Shown here one piece after another: positions 14,870-29,560 of a stretch of DNA of 64,000 nt. The position numbers were made by a program, and so were the translations under genes. The notes under the pieces are model-generated. The model saw only the letters and a list, made by a program, of their open reading frames with translations. It searched no databases and was not told where the DNA came from. Origin of the DNA: Hypoxylon rubiginosum (Eukaryota > Ascomycota > Sordariomycetes > Xylariales > Hypoxylaceae); the NCBI GenBank assembly GCA_902806565.1, contig CADCXA010000010.1, forward strand, positions 1-64,000, read 5' to 3'. The first letter of the stretch is position 1. Each line of letters begins with the position of its first letter.

Positions 14870-14945
14870 GATAATAATAATAATAATGTAAATAATAATA
14901 AGAATAATAAAAGTATAAATAATAATAATAATAATAACAACGATA
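14870..14945 (+). repeat. Triplet (TAA/AAT) tract inside copy B
   Basis: A run of imperfect AAT/TAA triplets with a few AAC, GAT and AAG interruptions. It is also found at 30,680-30,775 (copy C) and inverted at 10,366-10,435 (copy D). Because RIP turns CAA or CAG into TAA and TGAT into TAAT, this may be a former poly-Gln or poly-Asp coding tract. The sequence does not decide between them. Confidence 0.6.
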
Positions 14946-17900
14946 ATAATAATAAAAAGGATAAAGATATTATAAATGATATTTTTAATTTTAAATTAAA
15001 TTTTTATTAATTGTTTATATGTTAACATTAACCTTGGTTATTAAAAGATAAGCGTTGATTATATAAGCTTAAAAAAAAGGGTTGGTTAAATAAAAGGGTT
15101 ATAGTTACGTTTAATTAAACTGCTAGTATAGTTTTTTAATAATAAAAAAAATAAAAATCATTAGCGTTATTTTAAGTTATTTAAATATTATAATATATTT
15201 TTATTAAATGTGTTAATAAATATAATTAAGTTTTTAATTATTTTAAATATATATATTATTTTATTTTTTATTTTTATATCGTATTAATATAAACATTTAA
15301 TTTTTATACTTTTTTATTTTTTATTTATTAATAACTGTAATTAAGCGGCGGTATATTTAGATATATATATATTTTAAAACTATTATAATATACGTTAAAA
15401 TAAAGGTAAAAAACCTTTTTATAGTTACGTTTAAACATTTTTTATTTTTATTTACACTGTTATTTATATTTTTGAAAAGGTTAAAATAGTGTAATACCAC
15501 GCGGAAAAATAAAGTTTTATACTTATTTTAATTTTTTATTTTTAACGTTAAATATTAATTTATTAGATATTTTTATTTACCAAGTAACGGTGGTTTGGTT
15601 AATACGCTTATAATATTATTTAAAGTATTTTATAATATATTTTATAAAATACTAGTTATTTTATAGATTAAAAATTAAAAGGATAACTGTAAAGTTTTTA
15701 ATTTTATATTTAGCTTATTATTTAATACCGTATACTTTTTATTAATTATTTTAGTTATTTTTTTATTTATTTTTTTATAATTATCTTTTAGTAATTTAAA
15801 TAATTTCTTTAAAATATTAACCTTTAATTACATTAATTCCTTTATTATTTTAAACTTTTTATAAATAATATTCTATATTTTATTATTTGTTATAACTATA
15901 AATTACTTTTATTTAATTTTATAAAACTTTTATTAAATTTTATTTATCTGTTAGTTAATCTATTTTATATTATATTTATAAATATCGTTTAACTTCTTTA
16001 TTATATTATTTTAAATAATAGTAAACTTTTTTATATAATATATTTATAAGGCCTAGAGCTTTATTTTAAACTTAATTTTAAAAATATTTAGTTTTTTTAT
16101 TAAACTTTTTTTAATATAATTTTTAAGCTTTGGTATTTTTATATTTTACTTATCTAGATTATTATATTTTTATTTTTTACCAGTATATAAATTTTTTTTT
16201 ATATTTACACTTATTATAATAGATTTTCTTTTAATGTTAATTAGTGTTATTTTAAAATCTAATGTTAATTTAATATTAGATATACTTGTAAAAGTTTATA
16301 ATAACATGGTTAAAAGCTAGATAAAAATAGTTAATGTAGTTAAAGATTAAGTAGAAATTACTAATATATTAAAGCTTGGTATAACTGGGGGTTAATATAT
16401 TAGGAGAAAAAAGATAAGTATTAAAAAATTTATTAAATGCTGGTTTATAGTAGGTGGTAAAAAGTTGTTAAAAAGTAATAAAAGAATTTCTCGCTTTTTT
16501 AAATCCTGATTAATAATAGTATTTTAATATAGTTTAAGGATAATAATGGGAATTAAAATGAGATTAATAACTGGTAAATCCTTATTTTATTTATCGTTAA
16601 ATTTTTCTTTGTATATTTGTAACTGATAGTTTATAAAAATGTTAAATTATTTTATTATAAGTAGAAATAATTTTTATAACTGCTAGTTTATAAGTTTAAG
16701 CGTTGTAATAACCTGGTTCTTTTAAAGGTAATTATAATAATATAATAGTTATTATGGATTAGGAATTTTAAAGCTTTAAATTAATATTTATATATAAAGC
16801 CGATCTAGTAATATTACGTTTTTTATATAACTAAAAAATTTATCGTGTTATATTAAAAAGAAAAAATACCTTGTTTATTATTTTAATATGTTATTAAAGA
16901 TATGTGTTACTTGTTAATTAATTTTATTAATATAATAAACTAATTAGTTATTTATTTTAATATAAACTATATAAATAAGGTTACAATTAAAAGTTTTTAG
17001 GATAGTTGGTTTTATTATTTAATCTAATAAAAATATATTTTTAATATTAAAAAATATATAAACCTTTATTAATTCCTTAGATAAAAAATAAAAACTTCGA
17101 AATTTTTAAGCACTTTATAAGAGAAGTAACCGTGTGAGGAGTTATTTTTTAAAACTTTTTATAGTATATATTTAAATGGTTTAATATATAAACTAAATAA
17201 AGAAAATAATATTATTATTATTTATTTTAATTAACAGTTTAACTAATTATTTTTTTATTTTTTTTTTTAACGTTATTACGTTTGGTTTAAAATATTTGTT
17301 TATATCTAAGTTATTTAGAAAGGTGGTATTAATAATGTTATAAGTGGTATTTTTTATTACGTTTTTTTTAAAGGTATTATTATTATCTATATTTTTTAAT
17401 ACTTTTTTCTTTATTTTATAATCCTTAATATTAATTTCCTTTATTTCCAGATTGTTAATTTTAATAAGGTCTTTTTTAAGGTGGATACCTTACGTTTATA
17501 ATATAAAAAATAAATATAAATATATGTTTTTTTAATAATAAATAAAACTTTCCTTAAAAAATTAGTTATAATTAATAAATAGTTTTATTTTAATATACCA
17601 AAACGGCTTTTTTTACGTAAAAATAATGTTAATATTACTAGTATTAATATTTTTTTAAAAGCTTTTACAGATTTTTAAGGTTTCTTATACCTTTATTATT
17701 TAATTAATCTAAAGATACCTAATTTAGTTATAATATTTAAAATTAAGGTATACTAATATTAATAAAACTAATATATTGGCCGGTAATTATAACGCCGGCG
17801 TTTTTCCCAAGATTTTACATTTAGAAGTATTGGTTTTTTTTTTTTTTTTATTAACCTTAGTGTTTTTTTAAGTGTCTTACTAATTTTAATTTATACTTAT

Positions 17901-20900
17901 CTACTTTTTTAACTTATTAAATATTAAATTAGTATTTTTAATAGCTTTATACCGTAATATATATTACTTATTAACATAAGAAAGTAAAAAGTTTATTATA
18001 TTTTTTATATAAATATAAGTTTATTTGTTTATTAGTTTTTAAGGTATAAACTCGCGGTAAAAAATATAAATTTTTACCAGTATCTAAGTTTACTCTAGTT
18101 TATTTTCTTGTATATAAAAAGCTAAGCTAATAAACTAATTTTAATACTTATTTTTAATAATGAAATTTAAATTTAACATTTTAATTAATAAAGGTATAAT
18201 TTATACTTAAAATAATTAATTTAATATTAAATACTATTATTACTACTATTACTTTAATAAAGATTTTAAAGGTTTATAAATTATAATGCCGTTTATATTA
18301 AATAAATATAAAAGTAAGTATATATAAAAGATTAATAATTATAAGAAAAGTAATAATAACAACGATAATAATAATAATAGCAATAAAAAATACGTGTTTA
18401 TTAAATAGATATTTATTATAATTCCTAAGGTTAAAAATTACTTATTTAGCTTTTAAAATAAATATAATATATGGTTATATATTAGTATTTGTTTTTATGG
18501 TACCGAAAAAGTGGATATTTATTTATTTAACGCTATGAATTTTTTATAGTAATTTAGTCCACGTTTTTATATGTAACTATATAAGTCTCGCACCTAGGTA
18601 CCTAGGTACCAAAATAGGTATATAAATATAAATATTTTGTTTTATTTATTTAAACCTGGAAATTTCTATTAAAAGATTGTTAGAAAAGGTATAAAAGGTA
18701 TTTTCTTATAAAAATTTAATAAGCGTTTTATATTTTATAAGTTAATATAAATGTTTAAGTATCTAGGTAGTTATAATAAATAAATATTTAAATAAAAATA
18801 CTATATTTACTTGTATATTTAAATATAATATCTTTTTAAATAAAATAAACTTTATATAATATAAGGTATATATATTTAGAAAATTATAATCTATTATCTA
18901 ATAGTTATTATATTTTCCAAATTCTAAGATTAAAAGATACTATAATATCTTACTTATATTTTTATAAAGTTCGGTGTTTTAAAAAGCTGGAGTTTATAAA
19001 ACTTTGTATTTTTAACTTGTTATTATTAGTAATATTTCTAACATTTAAAAAAGTTTTAATTTTTAAGATTTTTAAAAGAATCTAGTTTTTTTATTTATAA
19101 AAACGAATTTTTTTTTTTATAACATTATTTAATTTTAATAAAAAAATAAGAACTCCTAGCCTTTAATTTTTTAAAGTTTTATTTTCGTATCTATATTTTT
19201 TATTTATTTACCTAGGTAGTTACTTAGGTAAGTAAGTAAATTCCAACCGTTATTTATAAAAATATATAATAGTTTTATATTTTTCCTTAATTAATAATAA
19301 ATCTTTTAACTTTTTTTTTTATATATAAATAAATATAAAAAGATTATATAAAGGATAATCTCTATAATACATTGTTAAAATAAAATAAAAACCTTATTAT
19401 TTTAATTTTTAATAATTTTCTTTTTTATTTATAAAAATATAAAAAGATTATTATTTAAAAAAATTTATTATCTTAATATTATATCGAGATAAAAAAGTTT
19501 AAGTTAAAATTTATTATAACGTTAAAAAATTATAAGTGTAAGTTTAAAATAATTACCTTTTAAAAATATAAAGATATAATATTTTAAAAAGGGAACAAGC
19601 TTTATATTTTATTAAGGGTTAAGGTATATATAATATTATAATATTATAACTAATAGTATAAATTTTTTTTTAATTTAAATACCGTTTTTTTTTTATTATA
19701 ATAAGATATTATAAGTCGTTTTTATTTTTATTTTTATTTTTACTTTTTTCTTTTTTTAATTTCTTTTAATATAAATAATCGGATATTTTATATTTAAGAT
19801 TACTATACCCTTAGATTTTATATACGTACTTATTAAGCGATTTACTTTTAATAATTTACTTTAAAAGTGTTTTATTATTTTTAAAAGTGTTAATTATAAA
19901 AAGGATATTTATATTAGTAATAATAACAAGGTTTATTTTAAAATATTAACTTAATAACTTATTAATTTTTTGTTTTTAACCTTTTATAATAACCTCCTTA
20001 TTAATATAATTTTTTTTACGTATGTTAATAACAATAAAAATAATAATAAGGTAGGTAAAAAGATTTATAACCGTAGGTTACCTTATATTTTATTAAAGCT
20101 TTTTTTCCAGTTTATTTTTTATACGTTATTATTTTTTTTATAGACTGGTTTTCTTATTTTATTTTTTTCTTTAAGTAATATATATTTATATAAGAAATAA
20201 GGGCTTAGGTTAGTATTAAATTTTCTAATATTTTTATAGTAGAAAACATCCCAGTAAAAGTAGTGTTTAAATAGGTTTTATTACCATATAAAAATATATT
20301 AAAAATAAGATAATAAAAGGAATATTTAAATGTAGGCCAAGGCTTGTTTTTATTTAAATTAAAATGTCTACGTTTTTATCTCGGTAAATATAGTTAAAAT
20401 ATTTAATTAATAACATGCTATACTATATATAAAAGCCCTTATTTATAAAAAGAATGATTTTAATTATAACATTATTTTTTTAAACGTATACTTTTATTAT
20501 ATAATAATTTATTTTTATTTTTTATATTGTTACTTATTTAATGTTACCTTTTAATGTTTTTTTAAAATATTTTTAACCATATAACTTATTATAAAAGTTT
20601 TTTATCCTAGTGGTACGATAATTTTAACATATATAAAAATTTTTATATATTTTACATTTATAAGTTATTAACTAAACCATGTAACAGTATAACTTATATT
20701 ATATTAATATCTTTTTCTACTTATTTATAATAAGAAGTTTTATAGATAAGTTTACTTTAACTTTTAATAGTTATTTTTTATCTAGTTAATTATATATTTT
20801 TCGATTTTTCTTATTAATTTTATAGTATTTTAATTTAAAAGTAAAAAAGTTTTAATTAAAAGATCCTTTAATGTTAATATTATTCGTGATTATATTTTTA

Positions 20901-23900
20901 TTTAAACTATAAAACTAGAAATGTAACCGGTTTTTTAAAAGATTAACCGTTAATACCAAGAACTTTATATTATATATTTTTATAAAAACATTAATATTTT
21001 AAACAAGTAAGTTAATTTTAATTATATTAAACTTGGTTTTATACCTAGTTTTTTTTTTGATTTTTAAAAGCCTATTTTAATTATTATTTAAAAAACTTTT
21101 AAAATAATAATTAAAGTTATAAATAAATATAAACTTAAGCTTTTTATTTTTCTTTTCATTATTTATACTTTTTATATGGTGTTATAAACTATATCTTTAA
21201 ATATTTTATTAGTATTTTATTTAAAGAAAGTGGTTACCGTATTTTATTTATTTTATATAAAAGAAATATAACTTTATTTTTACCAATTTATATATTTAAT
21301 GTAAATTTTAACTTTTATATTTTATAAATTACCAAAGCCGAGCCTTTAAAAATATTAATAAAACAGGGCATATTTAAAATGGATAATATAACCCCGGCTG
21401 AAATTACTAATAAACTATTCTTATATTAAAAAAAAGATATTAAAAAAAAACATTTTATAATTAAAAAGCTATATTATTTTAAGTTATATTAAGTAAGAAA
21501 TAAATGTTTTATATATATATTTTTTATTTTTATATCCGTTTTAATGGAAGTTATTAACGTTTTTACTTCGCTTTAAAATCCTTTATAAAAATAACTTTTT
21601 TTATAAAAAACAACCGTAAAGTTTTCTTTAATATTAAAAGTATGTTAGACTTTTTATTCTAAGATTATTACCTTTTTATTAAACGTTATTTTAAATATAA
21701 TTTAAATCGCTTACAGCTATAAAAAGATAATATACTTCAGATTTATATTATAAAAATAGATTGTATTATTATTAGATTTTATTTAGTTTAGCTGGTATTT
21801 TTACTTTTTAAAATCATTTAAAAGAGTAGTTATTTAACTAGGAGAAAACTAATAATAGTTTAAAGTTTTAATGATTATCTTTTATATGGTAAAATTAAAT
21901 ATATAACTATTATTTTAAATACTTAAAAATAAATATATTAATATAAGAAAAATAATAAATAAATAATCCACTGGATATATCTGTAACTTAATTTAAATTA
22001 TTAATAGATTAATTACTTATTAAGTCGCTTTTATTATTAAAAAATATAATTTAAAATTAGATATTTTAAATTAAATTAATATATAAAAATAAAGATTATA
22101 AAAAAAGGTTTATATAAAGTTACTACTTTTATTATTAAAAATTAATAAGGATAACCTTTTTTTTTTATTTATATTTTATAATTCTTTTTATATTTTTTTC
22201 TGTTTTATAGAATTTTAATGGTTATAAAATAGTTCGTTTATATAGATTGTTTATATATATATTAGTAGGTAAATAAAAAAAAAAATAAAGGTTAATAAAA
22301 GCTATATATATATATTAAAACCTAACTTTTATTAACTAGATAAAAAAAAATCTTGTTCTTTTAAATTAAACGTAATAATTTAATATAATATAATATATAT
22401 TTTTAGAAGTTTTTCTTTTATTTTATTAGGTATATATAGTTTAGATATAATAACGCCATTTTGGTAATTTTAAAGCTTTTTTAGATAAATTAGGTTTTAG
22501 TTATTACTATGTTATAAAATAGTGTGAAATGTTTTATTAAAACCTTATTTTTATTTTTAAGAGTAATAACGTTTAAATGATATAGTTTTAGAAAATTAAG
22601 TTTACTTGGTAATTATTATATGGTACTTTAACGTATAATATTTATATGGTGGATAAACATGGTTTTTAAAAAAAAACTTTAATTTTTAAGTAAAAATTAT
22701 TTGTTAAATATAAGCTTACCATCCTTAATAATAGTAAATATAATAAACTTATAATTAAAGTTTAATTATATTAATTTATTAAATTGTTTTAAATTATTAA
22801 GGTTTTTTTTAAAAGGCACCTAGTTAATTTTAATTATCTCCTATTTATTTTTTAGGATTTTATATATTAATATAAGCTTAGATTTATATAATTTAAAGTT
22901 AATATTTAAAATATAAAACTTAAAAAGTTTTATTTTATATTAAAAGTTATTATATTATAATAATAATTATAAGTGGAATAAATAAGGATAAATATAATTA
23001 TATTTTTTTATTTAATTAACCTTTTAATATATATAATAATATTATTTATTACCTATAATACTTAGGATTTAAAAAAAGTATATAACTGTAAAAAAATTAA
23101 TTTTATATTGTTAAAATAAATAATAATGGTTTATAAATAAATATATATACAATATATTTATTTATTTATATTTATAAATATTTATTATAAGGTTGTTAAT
23201 AAGAAACCATAAAATAAAAAAGCGGTGGTAATATTAAATTAATAAAAAAAGAAAGTTTTATTTTAGTTGGTTTATTATAATTATTTTATTATTTATTTAA
23301 AAGGTATTTTTATTTATTTAAAATAAGTATAAATATTTAATTTTATTATTATATGTTATAAAATTAGTTATTTTTTTTAATTTATATTAAGTATTTATTT
23401 ATTTATAATTATAATAATTAATATAGTTTCTAATAATATAATAAAACCGTTATTAACTTCGTAAAAAATACTTTTTTTTTTTTTATGGTAACTTTTAAAT
23501 AAATTAGATTAAATTAAGTATAAATGATTTATCTAGCTTCTTAATACACGCTAGTAATTACTTAATAAGTAAGTATATTTAAAAAAGTAATATTGTTAAT
23601 AACGTTAAAAGGTTAATAATACCGTTTAAAAATTAATTGGTAAGGGAGATGTAAAAAACGTTAACTAGTTGCTGGTAATATTTCTTAGAGATTTTGTTAT
23701 ATTAAATTTAGCCTAGTTTAAGGTAACTATTTTTACCGGATATAGCTATAAGATTTTTAATATTAAAAGGTCTTTAAATATATAGCAGCTATTTAGTATT
23801 ATAGCGGTGTAATATTATACCATTTTGCTTAATATATAACCTTATTTTACTAATAAAACTTAAGATTATTTTTATTAGGTTTATAATAATATATCTAGGT

Positions 23901-26900
23901 TTTTTTTATATGTTAAGCTAGTTTGTATTAATATTAATATTTAGGAGATTTTTTAACTTATTGCTTTTTTTTTTAAATAAGTTAAGTAGTGGAAACTATG
24001 GATTTATTTAATTAAAACTAGATTATTTATTTATATTAAATGTTTTTATTTTATAATAACGATAAAATTATTATATTTTAAGGTATATATTTTAAAGATA
24101 ATTTATAAATTTATTCCGTGTAATTTCCATATTAACCCGCTTGTTTTTAATCACGCTTTTGGTTATTTTAAAGCAGTTTATTATAAAACATTTTTAAAAA
24201 ATATAAAAGATATAATAATAAAATATAAAAAAAAAGGGTAAATATATTATATTTTTAAAACTTATAATAATATACGTTTATATTATTTAATATTATAAAA
24301 TAATATAGTAAGTTTAAATAAATAGAAAGTTTTTAAGTATAATTTATTTATTATAATATAATATATTTAGTTAGTTTTAGTATAAAGGAAACTATAAACG
24401 TATTATTTATTTAGTAAAAAGTTTAATAGATAGTTAATAACATATAAAAAGTGTTATATAAATAAAAAGGTAGTATTTACTTTTTTTACTTAAGAGTTTA
24501 TTTTTATAATTAACGAAGAATTTATATTTTATTATAATTACCTTGATTATATATTTTTTTATCTTAAAAAGCGTTTTTAAAAAGTTAAAATAATTCGGTA
24601 TTTTTAAATATACGGTTTTAATTTTAATTATATAAATATCTAACAGTTATTTGGTTTTAAAAATATAAGTAATATTATTAACATTTAGTAAAATACCAAT
24701 TAATATAATAATTATAGTTTTTTATTTAGTTAAAAAGGTTTATAATACTAATTTTTAAATTTAATAGGTTTTTATATTTTTAATATTTTTAGTTAATAAG
24801 TAACTTATTATAAATACTTAAAGATAATATAAGAAAATGGAATTATATAAAGTTTATATAATTTCACGGTATTATTTATTTATATTAAAATAAATATAAA
24901 AAAAGTTAAACTTATAAAATATATTTTTTCCTTGTAAGTTAAATTTTAAACAGTTAATATTCCGTTTTTTATAAGATTAAAATAACATGTAACTACTTTT
25001 ATAAGTACCTATATACCTTATTTTAAGTTATAAAATAAACGAAAATAATATTAAATTACTATTTTATATATTTAATATTTCTTGCTATTTAATATTTATA
25101 TAAGATTTATATTATAAAATAAAATATTTATATTTTACTTAAATATTTATTTATATTTAAATATATAATTATTTATTTAAGTAATTTATAAAATAAAAGT
25201 TAGGAATTTTAAAATAAAAAAAAGAATTAAAACTTTAAATAAATATCTTTAAATAAATCTTAGTAATATAAAAAGTTTTTTTTAAAATGGCGTTTATAAT
25301 ATTTTAAGCAATCTATTAATCCGGTAGAGCTTTTTAATATAAATGATTTTAAACTTTTACACGGCTTAATTAAAGTTAATAATATAAGTTTTTATTTTAT
25401 TAAACGCTTATAAGAATAATTAAAAACGGTTATTTATAAGATGTTTTATATTATATATATATAAGATTAATTAAATATTAGTTAGTTAAAATAATACCGT
25501 AGTTAACTAAAAAAAAAAACTGTTATATAATAAAAATACTTAAGTTTTATATTTTTTTAAAGTTATTATTATTATTTAAATAAGTATTTATTATTAATAT
25601 ATATATCCAATGTTTTAAATAAATGTTAGCGGTTTAAATTAACACTAGTTTAAATTAGGAGTGATTTTTTATTATAACGTTATTTATATAAATATTTAAT
25701 TGTTAAAATGTTTTAAATATATAACCCATTAAAATTAGCTTTTATTTTTTGTTATAAAAAATTAAAAGAAACTTTATATATATAACATTATTTTGTTATA
25801 ACTAAACTAACTTTTTAGTTATTTATTTTTATTATTATTTCTTTATTTATTATTAAAATATTTAAATAAATAGTTAAATTATATAGTGTTTATTTATTAA
25901 ATATATATAATTAACTAAGGATATAAAAAATCTTTTAGTTTATTAACCTATATTTTTTATAATGTTATTATAAACTGTAATTTATTAGTTATTAAAATAA
26001 AAAATGATAAATAATATTTAGTTAATATAAATACTATTAATTTTATTTTTAAAAAACCTAGCTACTTTTTAAACTTTAAAAAATATAAATTAAAAAAATA
26101 TATAATATATAGTATAAAATCTTAATTATTTTTTTTTATATTTAATCTAAAAATTATAAATAGAAATTATTTAGGGGTTTACTTTTTTTATAATAAATTA
26201 TAGTTTTTTAATATATAATAAAGTATTATATATAAATTTATATAAATGGTTTGTTTTTTTTATATAAACATTTAATCTTTTTTATATTATTACTTTTAAA
26301 ATTCTATTTTTAAAATTATTATTTTAAAACCGGCTTATTTACTGCTTATTTAACGTGGAAATGGTTTATATAACATAAAAAGTAGATTTTTTTATCTTAA
26401 AATACATAGACTTTATATTTAAATAATGTTTTAATTTAAAAGAAAATAAACTGGATAATCATCTAGATAAAAATTAGTTAAAAAAGGACTTTAAAGGGTG
26501 TAAAAGTATTAATAATAAATCTGATTTTAAAAAAAGAGGATATATTAATAAAAAACAAGTTAAAAAAGAAGAAATAAAAAAGTTACTTTGTAAGTATAAA
26601 AGTAATCTTTTTATTATTATTAACCTTAATAAGAAAGATCTATTTAATAGTAATTTAAAACCTTTTAAATACTATTAACAAGGTATTAAAACCATGGATA
26701 AAAGTAAGTTTATATATAAATAGTATTTTACCAGGATAAAAGTGATTATCTGTTATATTAAAAAATAATAAATAAAGTATATTTTTATGTTTTTAAAGTA
26801 AAATTAGCGAATTAATTAATTATAAAATAAGTACTACTTGGAGATCTTGTAAAAGGATTAGAAAGTTTATTTTTAGTTTATTTAAATTTATATTATAGTT

Positions 26901-27839
26901 TAATTTATACACTGGTACTTAAATTAAAAGATTAATAAGAATGGGTGATTTAAACGAGGTTTATAAAAAAAAAGTTCCTTTGTTATGTTTTAGAAAATAT
27001 TTCGGCTTATTTTTAAATAATATATAATATATAAGATTAATCTTTATATTAATAGTTAGTATATAAGTAATATATGTTTCTTTAATAATTAAATATTAAT
27101 ATACTATTAACTATAATTATAAATAATTTAAGATCTCATGAAAATACACCGTTTAAAGTATTAGAAACATAAAAATTATTTTATATTTATAATAAATTTA
27201 AAATAACAGATCGATATTATTTTATAAATTTCTAAGAAGAATTTTAAACTAGGTAAATAATATATTTTAGCTATATTATTTTTCCTTTTTTTAGCTCTTA
27301 CCGGGGCTTGGCCATTTTTTATTTTATAATTTTAGTTTAAGGATATCTATATAATATTGGTTTAAGATTTAAAAAAAGTAAACTTTAAGTTTTTAATTAA
27401 ATTTCATTTGGTATATATTAAAGCGTATTTTAATTTAAAAGATAAGTAAGTTTCTTTAAAATTAAAGTTTTTAAACCTTTTAAGTTTTTGGTTTTTTAAG
27501 TTTTTTAAATCTTAAAATAATCTTTTCTTTAAAGCCTTTTTATTTATTATTAATATAGAATTAAAAAAACATTCTTATTTTTTAAGATTATTTAAAAACC
27601 TACCTTTTTATTAAACCTATATATTTTTTTATTAGTTATTATAATTTAACACCAAGTTTTTATAGTAAAAAATCTGAATAATAACTTGGAGAATTTAGTT
27701 AAGCTTTAAATTTATTTAGATAAAAATAAATTATTACTTTTATTAAAAAAGTAGTTTAATAATATATATATTTTCTGTAATATAAAAAGGGCTTTTACTG
27801 GTATTTATTATATATCCGATAAATATATTATTTTAAAGA

Positions 27840-28994
27840 AAATAATTAAATAGGTAAAAAAAGTTAGATAATTTATTAAGTTTTAAAATATAATAATTAA
27901 TTATAGCTTTTAATATATAGTAAAAAATAGTATTAATTAAAATAATACACATTTTTTTTTTTTATATAACTTTTTTAAAGCTAGTAGTTATAGTATTTTT
28001 ATATTTTCTTTTTAAGAATCTTTTATTAATTTTTATAGTAAACATTAGTAAAATATTGTAAAACCTGGTTATAAAATATATATTTAACTTAGATACCTTT
28101 TAACGCTATTATTTTAACCGCTATATATATATTAATTTATAGGTTATCTATTAAAATTTAAAGCCTTAGTAAGAACTTATCTAGTAAATAACAAGCCACG
28201 GCCATTTTAAAAGTAATTATTAGCTTGTAAAGCTGACACTGGAACAGTTTACTTTTTTAAATAAAGATCTTAAGATTGTAAAAATAATAAAAAGCATAGA
28301 AAGGCTTTTAGCTCGGGGTTTAAAGGAGCGCCAGGAGCTTTGTTAGAAGATCAATACACGTAAGGTTAAGTTATATAAGGAGAAGATAAATAAGATTTAA
28401 AAAGAATAAACTGAATAACAGGTAGTATAAAATATTAAATGGCAGATTTAAAAAAACAGTGTTAAGGACCTTATTAAAGCGAGTTGGAAGGACATTGCGT
28501 TGTTATACTTAAACCATACTAATATATTAAAGGTGTTAAAAGAGATAGTTATAACTAGTATTAAATAATAGTTAAAGTGTAAAACGTATATAGTTACTAT
28601 GATTATTAAATATTATTTTATTTAAAAGTAGGGGATAAATAAGGTATATAAAGTTATGGAACCGTTTTTGTTATTTAAGTTATAGTTATTTTTTTATAAT
28701 TATATTAAGTAATTTAAAAGATCAGTCTAGGTAAGGAAGCTAGGCTTAAAGGAAAAGTTAACAAGGTGTTTTATATATGTGGTTAAAGTTTTAATATTAT
28801 TTTTAAAAAACTTGTTATATAACAGTTTTTACCGCCACTTTTATTTTACTTGGGAGGCGACTAGGTATTTTAAAAGAACGTATTTAAAACGTTTAAAACC
28901 GAACTAAAAAGTTAAGTATTTTATTTATATATTAAATATCTAGCTATAACATAAAACGTATTTTTAGAATTATATAAAACAAGCGTATAAAATC
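27840..28994 (+). pseudogene. DUF3435-type tyrosine recombinase, RIP-degraded 3' part (copy B)
   Basis: Read in the frame of positions divisible by 3, taking TAA/TAG as former Gln codons, this stretch resembles the C-terminal half of DUF3435 proteins. These are the tyrosine recombinase family that includes Starship captains and relatives of Crypton integrases. Seen near 28,030-28,150: LQNLVIK, then LDTFQRYYFNR, the box expected to hold the nucleophile Tyr, then QNLKPQQELI. A family-like LTLEQFTFLNKD follows near 28,245. A zinc-finger-like tail is recognisable at 28,767 (CFIY for Cys-x2-Cys), 28,917 (YFIY) and 28,950-28,988 (HKTYFQNY...AY for an H-x-H type end), where Tyr codons fit Cys/His changed by C-to-T or G-to-A. 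The N-terminal part upstream of 27,840 was not resolved. The gene reads toward the right end of the unit, about 570 bp away, which is unlike a typical Starship captain that reads inward from the 5' end. Confidence 0.6.
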
Positions 28995-29560
28995 TTATTA
29001 AAAATAAAATAAAAAAAGTAAGTTAATATTATATTATTAAACTAATATATTTAAATACTTATAAATAGTTTTAATAAAATAGCTTATATTATAAAAATAA
29101 TATTATAATAATAACCATATAATTATATAACTATATATTTTATTTTAAAAGGTAAAAAAAAAAGCGGTTTTTATATAAGGAAAAACTAAGAATTTATAAT
29201 AAATAATATACGATAATAAACTTAATCTTTAAAAAAAACAGTGAAAAAAAAAAACATAATTTTAAATATTTAAAGGTTTATATTTAACATGTAATATATA
29301 TATTATAAAAGGTTATTATTATATTAAGTTAAATATATTAATTTTATAAGTTTATTTAAATAGGTTAAATGGATTTAAATTTAACGGTTATAATTATTTA
29401 AGTAGCTTTTTTATTTTTATCGTTTAAAAAAAATATATTATATAGTTTAAAAGATACAAGTAGGTGAAAAGTGTAAAGCTAAGACGGTTATAGCGAATTG
29501 TTATTTATAAGAATCGTAACGTGGTATATAAATTTACCGTGTACGGTATAACCGCGAGGA

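Larger units (their letters stand above)
13754..29560 (+). mobile_element. Copy B: complete 15.8-kb unit, least RIP-mutated
   Basis: Complete unit of about 15.8 kb, colinear with 29,561-45,344. Where the copies differ, B usually keeps C or G and C has T or A, for example TACTAGGAGTCC at 13,790 against TATTAAAAGTTT in the partner. The ends are TATAATAATACT on the left and ACCGCGAGGAATATTA on the right. No target duplication or long terminal inverted repeat can be recognised after this much mutation. The right third carries the remains of a DUF3435-type recombinase on the plus strand. Long minus-strand stretches (about 15,690-16,120, 20,100-20,260 and 23,500-24,000) also look like former coding sequence. 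Size, recombinase and tandem arrangement suggest a large Crypton- or Starship-like element, but that is inference. Confidence 0.75.
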
